From NCBI GenBank assembly GCA_003864495.1, contig ML133427.1, positions 165,703 through 229,702 of the forward strand: a DNA stretch of 64,000 nucleotides. Reading direction: 5' to 3'. Of the stretch, positions 1 through 12,828 are shown piece by piece; the stretch's first letter is position 1, and each line of letters opens with the position of its first letter. The DNA is from Nemopilema nomurai. Its lineage: Eukaryota; Cnidaria; Scyphozoa; Rhizostomeae; Rhizostomatidae. The translations under genes were made by a program, and so were the position numbers. The notes below the pieces were generated by a model. That model was not told the DNA's origin, did no database searches, and saw nothing but the letters and a program-made list of their open reading frames with translations.

Positions 1-2697
1 TTTCTGGAGATACAGAGCTTTTAGTGTTGGTTGCGATCCCGCTAAAAACACAAGGCTATTGCCTTGCAAAAATGGTGATTTTTGACCCAAAAATGGAAAT
101 TCCAAATTTAGCACAGAATTAAAGGGCATGTTTAGTGAAACATTGTGGTGGTGGTTTCACTCTTGTATGATCATTATTTCTGGAGATACAAAGCTTTTAG
201 TGTTGGTTGCGATCCGCTAAAAACACAAGGCTATAGCCTTGCAAAAATGGTGATTTTTGACCCAAAAATGGAAATTCCAAATTTAGCACAGAATTAAAGG
301 CATGTTTAGTGAGACATTGTGGTGGTGGTTTCACTCTTGTATGATCATTATTTCTGGAGATACAGAGCTTTTAGTGTTGGTTGCGATCCCGCTAAAAACA
401 CAAGGCTATAGCCTTGCAAAAATGGTGATTTTTGACCCAAAAATGGAAATTCCAAATTTAGCACAGAATTAAAGGGCATGTTTAGTGAGACATTGTGGTG
501 GTGGTTTCACTCTTGTATGATCATTATTTCTGGAGATACAGAGCTTTTAGTGTTGGTTGCGATCCCGCTAAAAACACAAGGCTATAGCCTTGCAAAAATG
601 GTGATTTTTGACCCAAAAATGGAAATTCCAAATTTAGCACAGAATTAAAGGGCATGTTTAGTGAGACATTGTGGTGGTGGTTTCACTCTTGTATGATCAT
701 TATTTCTGGAGATACAGAGCTTTTAGTGTTGGTTGCGATCCCGCTAAAAACACAAGGCTATAGCCTTGCAAAAATGGTGATTTTTGACCCAAAAATGGAA
801 ATTCCAAATTTAGCACAGAATTAAAGGGCATGTTTAGTGAACATTGTGGTGGTGGTTTCACTCTTGTATGATCATTATTTCTGGAGATACAGAGCTTTTA
901 GTGTTGGTTGCGATTCCGCTAAAAACACAAGGCTATAGCCTTGCAAAAATGGTGATTTTTGACCCAAAAATGGAAATTCCAAATTTAGCACAGAATTAAA
1001 GGGCATGTTTAGTGAAACATTGTGGTGGTGGTTTCACTCTTGTATGATCATTATTTCTGGAGATACAAGCTTTTAGTGTTGGTTGCGATCGCTAAAAACA
1101 CAAGGCTATAGCCTTGCAAAAATGGTGATTTTTGACCCAAAAATGGAAATTCCAAATTTAGCACAGAATTAAAGGCATGTTTAGTGAGACATTGTGGTGG
1201 TGGTTTCACTCTTGTATGATCATTATTTCTGGAGATACAAGCTTTTAGTGTTGGTTGCGATCCCGCTAAAAACACAAGGCTATAGCCTTGCAAAAATGGT
1301 GATTTTTGACCCAAAAATGGAAATTCCAAATTTAGCACAGAATTAAAGGCATGTTTAGTGAGACATTGTGGTGGTGGTTTCACTCTTGTATGATCATTAT
1401 TTCTGGAGATACAGAGCTTTTAGTGTTGGTTGCGATTCTCCTAAAAACACAAGGCTATAGCCTTGCAAAAATGGTGATTTTTGACCCAAAAATGGAAATT
1501 CCAAATTTAGCACAGAATTAAAGGCATGTTTAGTGAGACATTGTGGTGGTGGTTTCACTCTTGTATGATCATTATTTCTGGAGATACAGAGCTTTTAGTG
1601 TTGGTTGCGATCCCCCTAAAAACACAAGGCTATAGCCTTGCAAAAATGGTGATTTTTGACCCAAAAATGGAAATTCCAAATTTAGCACAGAATTAAAGGG
1701 CATGTTTAGTGAGACATTGTGGTGGTGGTTTCACTCTTGTATGATCATTATTTCTGGAGATACAGAGCTTTTAGTGTTGGTTGCGATCGCTAAAAACACA
1801 AGGCTATAGCCTTGCAAAAATGGTGATTTTGACCCGAAAAATGGAAATTCCAAATTTAGCACAGAATTAAAGGGCATGTTTAGTGAGACATTGTGGTGGT
1901 GGTTTCACTCTTGTATGATCATTATTTCTGGAGATACAGAGCTTTTAGTGTTGGTTGCGATCCCGCTAAAAACACAAGGCTATAGCCTTGCAAAAATGGT
2001 GATTTTTGACCCAAAAATGGAAATTCCAAATTTAGCACAGAATTAAAGGGCATGTTTAGTGAGACATTGGTGGTGGTTTCACTCTTGTATGATCATTATT
2101 TCTGGAGATACAGAGCTTTTAGTGTTGGTTGCGATCCGCTAAAAACACAAGGCTATAGCCTTGCAAAAATGGTGATTTTTGACCCAAAAATGGAAATTCC
2201 AAATTAAGCACAGAATTAAAGGGCATGTTTAGTGAAACATTGTGGTGGTGGTTTCACTCTTTGTATGATCATTATTTCTGGAGATACTAAGTTTTTGTGT
2301 TTGTTGCCATTCTGCTAAAAACACAAGGCTATAGCCTTGCAAAAATGGTGATTTTTGACCCAAAAATGGAAATTCCAAATTTAGCACAGAATTGAAGGGC
2401 ATGTTTAGTGAAACATTGTGGTGGTGGTTTCACTCTTGTATGATCATTATTTCTGGAGATACAGAGCTTTTAGTGTTGGTTGCAATCCCGCTAAAAACAC
2501 AAGGATATAGCCTTGCAAAAATGGTGATTTTTGACCCAAAAATGGAAATTCCAAATTTAGCACAGAATTAAAAGGCATGTTTAGTGAAACATTGTGGTGG
2601 TGGTTTCACTCTTGTATGATCATTATTTCTGGAGATACAAAGCTTTAAGTGTTGGTTGCGATTCTGCTAAAAACACAAGGCTATAGCCTTGCTAAAA
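1..2697. repeat. Satellite array A, about 176-bp monomers
   Basis: About fifteen head-to-tail monomers run from the window edge; monomer starts are visible at 1, 177, 351, 527, 703, 878 and 1054, so the period is 174-177 bp. Copies are nearly identical, differing by single substitutions and small indels around the ATCCCGCTAAAAA stretch. Each monomer holds a 16-bp perfect palindrome, CAAGGCTATAGCCTTG (slightly damaged in the first copy). No long frame without stops supports a protein. The array continues beyond base 1, so its full size is unknown. Confidence 0.97.
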
Positions 2698-4260
2698 TTG
2701 AAATCACTAGACTAGGATCTGAGGAAGCTATGGATAGCATTGGTGTGATTATTTGATAAGTATTTCATGAGATACAGCTGAGAGGGCACTTGTGTCATTT
2801 GCGAAAAACTGGCAAAACAGTAAGCCTATAATCTTGCAAAATGGTAAATTTTTGATGGAACTTTCTTTGGTCTGATTGGACTTGAAATCACTAGACTAGG
2901 ATCTGAGGATGCTATGGATAACATTGGTGGGATTTTTCGATGACTATTTCACGAGATACAGCTGCGAGGGCACTTGTGCCATTTGCAAAAAACTGGCAAA
3001 CAGTAAGCCTATAATCTTGCAAAATGGACTATGACCAAAAAAAATTCCATCAAAAATTGACCATTTTGCAAGATTATAGGCTTACTGTTTGCCAGTTTTT
3101 TGCAAATGGCACAAGTGCCCTCTCAGCTGTATCTCGTGAAATACTCATCAAATAATCACACCAATGCTATTCATAGCATCCTTAGATCCTAGTCTATTGA
3201 TTTCAAGTCCAATCAGACCAAACAAAATTCCATCAAAAATTGACCATTTTGCAAGGCTATAGGCTTACTGTTTGCCAGTTTTTTGCAAATGGCACAAGTG
3301 CCCTCTCAGCTGTATCTCGTGAAATACTTATCAAATAATCACACCAATGCTATCCATAGCATCCTCAGATCCTTGTCTATTGATTTCAAGTCAAATCAGA
3401 CCAGAGAAAATTCCATCAAAAATTGACCATTTTGCAAGGCTATAGGCTTACTGTTTGCCAGTTTTTTGCAAATGGCACAAGTGCCCTCTCAGCTGTATCT
3501 CGTGAAATACTTATCAAATAATCACACCAATGCTATCCATAGCATCCTCAGATCCTTGTCTATTGATTTCAAGTCAAATCAGACCAGAGAAATTCCATTA
3601 AAAATTGACCATTTTGCAAGGCTATAGGCTTACTGTTTGCCAGTTTTTTGCAAATGGCACAAGTGCCCTCTCAGCTGTATCTCGTGAAATACTTATCAAA
3701 TAATGACACCAATGCTATTCATAGCATCCTCAGATCCTAGTCTATTGATTTCAAGTCCAATCAAACCAAACAAAATTCCATCAAAAATTGACCATTTTGC
3801 AAGGCTATAGGCTTACTGTTTGCCAGTTTTTTGCAAATAGCACAAGTGCCCTCTCAGCTGTATCTCGTGAAATACTCATCAAATAATCACACCAATGCTA
3901 TCCATAGCATCCTTAGATCCTAGTCTATTGATTTCAAGTCCAATCAGACCAAACAAAATTCCATCAAAAATTGACCATTTTGCAAGGCTATAGGCTTACT
4001 GTTTGCCAGTTTTTTGCAAATGGCACAAGTGCCCTCTCAGCTGTATCTCGTGAAATACTCATCATATAATCACACCAATGCTATCCATAGCATCCCAGAT
4101 CCTAGTCTATTGATTTCAAGTCCAATCAGACCAAACAAAATTCCATCAAAAATTGACCATTTTGCAAGGTTATAGGCTTACTGTTTTGCCAGTTTTTCAC
4201 AAATGACATAGGGACTCCTTCGGCTGTAGATGGTGATAAATACTGACCATTTAATTACAG
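2698..4260. repeat. Satellite array B, about 183-bp monomers with an internal inversion
   Basis: Two monomers in forward orientation (from 2698 and 2882, period 184) are followed near 3040 by about six to seven monomers in reverse orientation, with the shared GACCATTTTGCAAG segment near 3059, 3242, 3425, 3607, 3789, 3973 and 4156. The last copy decays towards 4260. Family B resembles family A in two blocks (GAGATACAG and CTATA..CTTGCAAAA.TGG..ATTTTTGA), so A and B look like diverged descendants of one repeat. The two orientations meet as a large inverted repeat around a spacer of about 30 bp. Confidence 0.95.
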
Positions 4261-5142
4261 AAAAAGAATCCATTGCAACTTTATGTCTTAGTCTACGGTT
4301 TTGACGCCTCACTAAACCGAACAAGATACCTTAAAAAATTGAACTGTTTCGAAGGCTATTGGATATTTGTTGTGTTGTGTTTTGCTTGTGACACAAGAAC
4401 TTCAAAGTCTGTGACTCTTGAACTACTGGCCATTAGAATAGAATCATATAGAATAATTCTCACAAATAGTACAGTTTGTGCTCGTCAAATAGCCACTCTT
4501 TTGGCGCAATTTTTGCTAATGTTTAGTGCAAGGTTCTAAAGTTTTTTGTCGTAGTAGCCTCACTTACAATTATTGCCTCAAATTCCCAGTCTTCCATTGT
4601 ATGCGGGGGGTTCCGGCATGGTTTTTCACCAGTCCAGATTCTGCAAAGGCTATTAATATGGTATGCATTGCCTTTGGTGTATAAGTTGCTGGCAGCGTTT
4701 ATTTACAAGATATCATGTGACCAGTTGCCCTGGGCAATATCATATAGTTATGCAACATCTCTACTCTTTCAGTCTACGTCCGCCGAAGGTTTTGAGAGAC
4801 ACACAGCTCATGCCACGTGACTTGTTTTTAAGTTGCATAACTTGACTTTGGCAGCAATTCCTTACTAAGGCTGCTGTAGGTACTTGCATAGTCATTTGCA
4901 AAAGTGGCCGACGAATGTATATGCATTCTGCGTAGAAGGTTAATTTAAGTTGGCTTGCTCAGGGAGGCTTTTCGGCGTGGACAGAACATTAACGTTCTAA
5001 CGAAAGATATCGGGATAATAAATGATTTATTTTGACTATGAATGAGCAATTTACCTTAGGAGAATGGTTTTGTGCATGCGGCATTTTAATTGCAAACAGT
5101 AACAGCAACAGTCTTTGCTCAAAGTTGTTGTTTGTGAGTTGT
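4261..5142. other. Intergenic, no gene seen
   Basis: Unique AT-rich sequence between the satellite and the minisatellite. It contains only short chance reading frames with no start context, domain or splice-site support. Confidence 0.6.
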
Positions 5143-5404
5143 GACAATTGCCTAAAAGAGGATAAAATACTTGTTGTTTGTGACAATTGCCTAAAAGAGG
5201 ATAAAATACTTGTTGTTTGTGACAATTGCCTAAAAGAGGATAAAATACTTGTTGTTTGTGACAATTGCCTAAAAGAGGATAAAATACTTGTTGTTTGTGA
5301 CAATTGCCTAAAAGAGGATAAAATACTTGTTGTTTGTGACAATTGCCTAAAAGAGGATAAAATACTTGTTGTTTGTGACAATTGCCTAAAAGAGGATAAA
5401 ATAC
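5143..5404. repeat. 39-bp minisatellite, 7 copies
   Basis: Seven near-perfect copies of a 39-bp unit start at 5143, 5182, 5221, 5260, 5299, 5338 and 5377. The unit length is a multiple of three and lacks stops in several frames on both strands, so it produces long open frames, such as an ATG-started one at 5038-5514 that repeats VCDNCLKEDKILV. Flanking residues look like no known family, so I read this as non-coding. Confidence 0.95.
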
Positions 5405-8400
5405 TTTTAGTGATGATACACTTTCTGGTGGTATACTTTCTCGAAATTGCAATAGAGTACATTAGGAGCAGCTTTGTAAAATTCTGTGCGTTTGATATAC
5501 AGGTTATAGGATGAAACATCCAGTATTATTACTAATACCACGCACTTGCACCTAACCGTAGCTGTTTTGTTTGATACGAATCAAGAACATCCATACAATA
5601 CCAGGTCTATGTACTTATCACTGCTATTTGCGCCATTACTGCGGGCATCATATATGGAAAGAATAGGTGATGCGCATACCGCTTGACTGGTTGAAAGCAA
5701 ACTTTGTAAACATGTTTATTCAAAATGATGATCAATATGCTTGCCCGGGAATTGCTGATTATCAGTTATGTTTGTTTATTAGACACCAAATTTATTTATA
5801 CTATGGTATAACTATTAGGCAATGGTTCAATATCTGTGGGAGACGGCAATCAATGAGACTTTTGGCAATGGACGATCATAGAGGAGACATGACGAATGTA
5901 GATGGAGAATGTGTTGAACACCTCAATGACTTCAATTTGCTTTGGTCGTACATCACAAACATTGATGGAGGAATCATACAGCTTCAAACGGCTTGAGTTT
6001 TGGAGATTCATCATACAAACCATGCGTTTAAATTAAAGCTAACTTAAAATATATTTTAAGCAGCATCATATGTAGCCATTTCTTCTGATTTATTCATTTT
6101 GAAGATCTTCGTTTCATCTGAGGTCAAAGATCTTTGAAAGAGTCTGCTTTGCAGAGATCTCTTTACCCTTCCTTTTTCGTAAAATGATTACACCATCTTC
6201 ATAGATTTTAATTTACCCAAGTGCTTAATGCATGTCTATCCATCAACATTAACCTTCCAGGCTTCGGATCACCGTATCTATATTTATCTCGTCATTGCGT
6301 CATCCACTTTAAATCAGCTGTTGTTGTGTACAACTTGCCCACTAACAAGTGCCTGTTATCGATTGTTTGTGGCCCTGTGGTCAAATGGGCCCTTCTCCAC
6401 CTAAATCCTCTTCACTTTTAATGACTGTTTCCTAAATGCAAATTGAAATTTTCCCCTAAGGAGATTATTCGATAATTCCCACTGTATTGAAATAATAAGC
6501 AAATCCTTTTGGCTTACGTGTACTGTGTGGTTGATGTACTCCTCCGCGATGCCATTTGATTATTGATTTGATTCATCTTTGTCTATTCATCTTCATCAAT
6601 CTTTTTGCAGGCAGAATACACTTCATGAGCTTCCATTTCAAATGCTCATAATCGTCGACTTGGAAACTTCCCCTGTGAAGTTAATTGCAAGAGTCATTGG
6701 CTGACATTCATACAAACGCCTCACAACAATACTGCGGCGTAAAAGGCACAAAACACTAATTCAAGCTCTCAAGAAATTCTCAAATGCTGTATAAAATGCT
6801 GGCAAGCGTGCCAACAGAGGTTCACCTCACGGCCCTTGTTGAAAAGCTGAACATTGATAATGGTTACAAAGAAATAAAGTTCCAATAGTCTCTTTGCAAA
6901 TTATAAGCGGGCACAGACATTAAGTCGGCCCCCAAACAAGGGGCTCTGCTTAAGGCCAGTAACTAGAGGCAAGGATAATAGATTGTCCGTGTCATTAAAG
7001 AGGTTCAAATGGGCCTACATTCCTTGAAAGTTGTGACACTGGACTGTAAAAGAGAGGAAAAGAACTTTTTCACACTCTTCTCCACACAATAAGTCAAATA
7101 TCCCTTGTGCATGAAACCATGCAGGATACGTTTCCAAAATTTAATGATGAAGAAATTGTTCCTCATTGACTGAAGTTGCCAGGAACTGTCACATGTTAAG
7201 TTGGCAATAAAAACTTTTTTGGCCAATAATAAGGGGTTTAGTTCCAAAGTAGATGGGTTTTTGTTACATTTCAGGGTGCATGATACAAATGGGTCAATAG
7301 ACACTTTAGTATTTCACTTAATTAAGTAAGATATGATCAAGGACACTTAACCAGAAAAGGTCCTCAGAGACATGTCATAACCACAAGAATCCATATTTTC
7401 ATATATCTCCCTAACCTAAACGCCTTGACAAATATTAGAAATATCAATGTCCACTCACGAGGCTACTAATTCAGAAAATTAATAACTGCTTTCGCTAAAA
7501 CATGAATCCTTCCGTAATGAACCTTAATTTAAGTTTCTATTAATGTTGGAAACAAAGCCGTGGATAGCATTGCGAAGCGGGTAAGCTGATTTCCACCGTT
7601 TAAGTGCGGCTTTGGGTAATTGGGGATGTCGCAAGACGGATGACGAAAGCAAACATGAAGCAACCTGTTCATTGACAAAGTCAGGTACAAGGCCCATTTA
7701 ATGGCCATGACGAGATAAAAAAGCAGCAAAGATGTCAGCTTGAATGCTAGTTGTTATCGACAGAATCCTATTTACTCAAAATTTAAGCCAATTCGAATAG
7801 TGTGTGTCGTTGAAATGTGTATGGTGTTGATTTTAATTCGATACAAACCACGTATCGAGGTTTTCAACTAAAGGAGGCGGTCTTACTAATCTCTTCTAAA
7901 CCTTTTGCTCAACCCCCGGCTCCAAAGCTTTGCTCAAGGCAAGGCGTCTAGGACATTGACTACAGCAGGGAGGTTAGGCAGGACAAAAACCACGCTCTCA
8001 TTAGTCGTAGACAGGTGCTTTGCTAGAAAAAGCAGGTTTTATTCATCAAGTACAACTTTGGCTCGATATCTTAAATATTAATTTCGTGTTTGATTGCGAT
8101 GGCAACAATCGGATGTTAATGTCACCTCGGAAAGTATCACCGTTTGGAAAGCAGGGTCAACTCTCGCTTCAATCCGTTAGACACCAAGAAGAATTAGTGC
8201 TAAAAATTCAGTAAACAAGGCAATTCAGCATTGTCACGGAAGACAAAGAAGTGTTGTACGAATAGGTAACACAGACAGTAAAACAAAATTTCCACCTTGG
8301 ATTGAGATCGTTCTTGTAACACGACGAATGCTGGTCATTTTCTCGACAGATCTCGTGCACGCGATACTCCAACTTGAAAGCAGAATCATTGGAAGTTTAG

Positions 8401-8764
8401 CTGATCGTTAACCGAAAAGCCAAACAGTAACTAGGGTTTGTGAAAGTCACACCAGCTAATTGAATTTAGATTACTCCATCAGATGGCCTTGGAAAGGGAG
8501 CAGACAGTAATGGGTGCAAGATAAAGCCTCTGAATTTTCAGGCCAGTTTCTTATCAAAGAACGTACCACTGGGTGGTCAGAATTCTGCTATCTCACATTG
8601 GAATGCGATAACGCGCTGCAAAAGTGATGATTTTTTGGCCTAAAGCTTTCATTCAAGAATTATCAAGAGAACGGCTTTCCTTGTTCGACCTGGTTGAAGA
8701 GCACTTAGTTTTTGTCTCATAATTATTTGGATTCACATTTTTGAGAACGTTATTGCAAAAAGAC
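5405..8764. other. Long intergenic stretch, no gene seen
   Basis: About 3.3 kb of AT-rich sequence with scattered short frames of 60-110 codons. None has recognisable domains, and I could not link any by matching splice sites. Confidence 0.5.
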
Positions 8765-9462
8765 ATGAGTTATCAGAAGCTCTTACTGGAATACGCGCAA
8801 ACGCTGTCGAATTTCGAGAAATCGCTCGACGAAACTGGCGGGAAAAGGCTACGATGGGAGAAGGATGAAGCCATGGGAAACAGCAAGTTTCGATGGACAG
8901 GCACGAAAGTTAGGTACGCCCACGTCGTAAATCGCAGCTTGCAGATGAACCTCGACAAAAACGTGACTGTCTGGGCGAAAACACACGGGAGCACGTGCAA
9001 TGAAATCGAGTGAAGCAACGTGAGTTGTGGGTGGCGCAAATAAAGCGAAACAACCACGCCGGTACATCCTATTTGAACCGCCATGGAAAGCCGACGCTCA
9101 AGATCGTAAAACCGTTGGTTTATAAACAAACGAACGCCTCTCCGCAACAGCTGAATGCGACGGCAACGCCGTTTAGCACCGCGTCAGACTTTTCAATATA
9201 CAGAAGGCCGTACGACCCAACTGAGCGTGAAGCCCAAACCGACAGCGCGCAAAAGCTCCCGGCTGTTGAGAAGGCGCAGGCAAAACAGGCCTCGAGAATC
9301 GCCTGGTACTCAGGGTCCTCCACAGCGTCAACATCACCGTTGTACTCTGACGCATCTCCAGTGTTTGAGAGAGAGACTGCTGTTCGAAGGGCGTCGACAT
9401 CGGCACATCTTGACATGAAGAAGGAACCCTTGCTCGCACGGAGAAGATGTTCCGCTCGCTGA
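8765..9462 (+). CDS. Unrecognised ORF split by one frameshift
   Basis: A GC-richer island holds two plus-strand frames that abut almost exactly. The first runs from ATG 8765 to TGA 9011-9013. The second is open from 9004 to the stop at 9462 in another frame. They overlap by about 10 bases, so a single indel near 9004-9012 would join them into about 230 residues. The product would be hydrophilic, Lys/Arg-rich early and Ser/Thr/Ala-rich late, with no signal peptide or membrane segment. I do not recognise the family. It may be a decayed gene, an assembly error in a real last exon, or chance; the opposite strand gives Cys/Phe-rich translations that look like shadows. Confidence 0.35.
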
Positions 9463-12041
9463 GGGCAGAGTGTCTTATAAAATTGGGACATTTCATTATC
9501 ACCTAATCATCAAGTTCATTTTGAACTTGTTATAATCAGCTGTATCATTAACTCTCCTTTCCTTCAATCAGTCATTTGTTATTCTGATAAATATATCAAC
9601 TACAGCTTGTATATTACAGATACAGCTTATTTCCACTTCAAAAACCTGTTTCTATCTTTCGTAAAATCTTTATCCATAATAGTAAGCCACAAAAACTAGG
9701 CAACACTGTAAAAGTTCCCCCTTTTCTTGCTGTATTTTTTTAAAGGACTGCATGCAGCGTTTTAATGGGGTCTATACGGTAGAACGAGCTTGGCGGTAAT
9801 AGTTCCTTTCACGTCAAGAAGACCTAGAGACCATAGCAGAACATTACAACTTGTAGTAAATTAGGGTTCACGAATAGAGAACTTAATCGTCCTCAGTATC
9901 AAAGTAATAGTGAATCCACCGTGACATATTAACTATAATGAAGAACATGGATCACGCTATAATCCAGGTGAATGCAGCTGATGAAGAAAGCTCTATGTAT
10001 GCATGTTTTGTGCGCGTGTAAAGTTGATTTGATCTAAAAGAAACTTTTAAACGATTGTGAAAGAAAGAAACTGATTTCGCAAAATAGGCGTGTTGGGAAG
10101 AGGGTGTGAATTTACAAAATAATGGCAGATTTCAATACAGTTTAAAGGGTAGTTTGGTCTATGAATAGTGGTGTGATACAGATATGAATCCTCGCCATTC
10201 TATAAGTCATTGGTCTCATACACAAGTCAAAAAGGCACCATAGAAAGTAAAATCATAGTTCACGAGAAAAGGAAACTTTGTGTTTTTGATGTCACACGAG
10301 GGCTGGTTAATAACTGACACAGTATGCCGTGAAGTATAGGCTCGAAGTATGTCCGATTGTGCGTAGCGCCGCTTTTAGGTCTTCTTATAGCTAATTAATG
10401 GTGGTCAAATCTACTCTCTACACAAGAAATGCCAAAAAGAAGTTTGCAGAATTAAAGAATCAATCCAATTTCATACTCTAAAAAATTCACGTTTCGCTAA
10501 ATTGACGAAATAATTTTCCTATTTTCTTTTCGTAGGGCTTTCAAGATGGTCACAGGAGCATTTGCACTAAAGGAGCGAGCCATTGAAACCTTATAAATGA
10601 TGGCTAATTGACGAAAATATCATTCGATTGATTTAATTGTGAAAGAAAGTCTTGAAGTTCAAACCCTAGTTTAACCGATTTTTATTTCATCAAGTAATGT
10701 GCGGTCTGAAGATTGGGCGGATAATCAGAAACGCCTGCGCAGAGGAGAGGCAGAGGAGAGGCGTGGGTGTGAAATTCAATACAAGGTTCTAAATCGTGAC
10801 GCATCCATTGAATGATCGATGTGCAATCCCTACTGCGCATGCTCTGAAGATGTGTTTACTGGATTGTGAAATATTCGCCATCAAAATCCATTCAAGAGCG
10901 ATTCTGATGGATGCTATTTTCGCATCAAAACGATCTCAACTCGCGAATGCTGAACACGGGTTTGGAAACTGCTAGTTGTTGTTTAGAAATCAAAACATTT
11001 AAAAAGCCTTTTCAGCATAAAGAGAAAACTCTTTCAAAAATTATCGGCTTATGCATCATTCATTAACTTCTTGTTTATGTCCGAGATCGAAAAATTAAAA
11101 CTTCTTTACAAACGCCTATGTCATGCCTAAATACAACTTGATTCTATGCATTTTTTATAATAGAATTTTCTCTCTTGCAGCTGTGTGATCGCAAACTAAC
11201 ATCAGAAAAGGACTTAATTCTAGAGAGCAAAGGCCGCGGTACTATGCCCTGGAATTGACAAAAGGAGTCAAAGACAAATTTTTTTAAAAAGTAGCAGTTA
11301 ACTAGCCGCTGGAAAAAAGAATCGCCCAAGTTGTTAATTGAAAAGATGGCAAAGTTGCAAGCTATTTGCAATTTGCAATCACAGTGACAAAGCTTTTGCG
11401 TATATAATTTCCGTTGCGAAATGCCGAAACGCATGGAGGTGTTTAAAAATGCAAGAGGAATGAATTTTACTGATGAAGTACGATCGGTTAATTGAAAAAT
11501 CATGGAAAATCATCAGAGCTCTAGTCTTGAAAGATTAGCACGGATTTAAATATGAATACATTTATATGTGGGTTTCTAATTACTTTAAAAGGACGATGGA
11601 AAAATTTCAAGTCTGGTTACGCCTAACCCATGAGTTGCCTATCCGATTCCTTTATCCTCACTAAAATAAATATTCTGGTGCAGCAACTATCAATAATCCG
11701 ATTTTGGTGAACGTTTTGAGATCATTACCGCTTCCACTAGTTGGAGATCATGGGTCGCACTAAACCATGTCCTGCAATTTTAGATTAAATCGCATTAGGT
11801 TACGTCATGGCTTGGCAACTCTCTTGAATGTTCTCGTACTGAATCGAATGGGGTGAAGCAAGGAAAAACAAATGTGAAATAATAGAATAGTTTATGTGAA
11901 AACGTAAGTCAAATGAAAATCCTCAATATCAGGAAGAAACATGTGTAGATATGCAATAAAAAACATTGATTTGGGTGGAAAAGGCCGCTGTATGTGCGAA
12001 ACGTACATGGAGCATGATCTCCTAAAAGGCCTTCTACGCTC
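9463..12041. other. Intergenic, no gene seen
   Basis: About 2.6 kb of AT-rich sequence before the LINE relic and GET4. Short frames only, for example 11144-11503 on the minus strand, without motif or splice support. Confidence 0.5.
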
Positions 12042-12130
12042 TTTCATTTCATTTCATTTTACTTGTTTATGAAGGGTAGCCCGTCAGCATAGCTGATTTT
12101 CAAGGGGCCCTCCATTTTCAATACTTACAA
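12042..12130 (-). mobile_element. 3' end of a truncated non-LTR retrotransposon (probable)
   Basis: Read on the minus strand, the block has a GGGCCC..TTGAAAATCAGC..GGGCTACCCTTCATAAACAAG segment followed by an (AAATG)n tail. A hairpin-like 3' end plus a short simple-repeat tail is the usual look of LINE 3' termini in invertebrate genomes. No reverse transcriptase frame is visible upstream, so at most a 5'-truncated copy remains. Family assignment is from memory of similar ends and was not searched. Confidence 0.5.
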
Positions 12131-12828
12131 ATAAATATAATATGTAAATAACTAAATTAACCTAATTACAATTCAATACAAAACTTTGAACAATCCTTTT
12201 AAAAAACGTATCAAAAACTGTTAAAAACCCATTTAAACCCCCTTTTAAAACCCTACAACAATCTAAAATATGCATGTACAATATGAAAAATTTCCTGACT
12301 TTAAGTTATCAGGTGCGAAAAGTGTATTTGATATTCAGTTGAATGAAAGAAGGAACAAAGTTTATGTTTGAGTTTTCCTTTATTTCAAATCATAAAAACT
12401 GCATTTATTGCTTGTGCTGTTGTACTTTGAATAATCTGTGCAGCTCCCAAACTAACAAAGATATGCGACAACAAACTCTGCTGCGCTTTGCACTTACGTG
12501 AAAAGAGATAGAAGAGATAGTAATGCAATAATACTGTCTAGGCCTGTTTACAAGAATCTTGAAGATAGCATCATGCAATTATTCTCTGGGTTTATATAAA
12601 CATCACCTTTGCATCATCTTTTGCCATTCCTAATTGCTTTTTGAAATTAAATTCACAATCATTTAGTATTGGTGCAAATCTTAATTGAACAAAGATCTGA
12701 ACAATTAAAAGTAACTTTTAAAAAGTTGTATAAAATACCATGTTTATGAACATAATTTATCTGGTTTTCAATTACCAAGCAACAGCAACCACTTCAAAAA
12801 ATTAACTCGAGGTTTTTTGTGATGCAAT

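Noticed and set aside
1051..1383. 110-codon minus-strand frame inside satellite A
   Set aside because: It arises from tandem repetition of a monomer; other monomers break the frame by indels.
5051..5452. Minus-strand open frames across the minisatellite
   Set aside because: Repetition of one stop-free 39-bp unit explains all of them; no unique flanking coding sequence.
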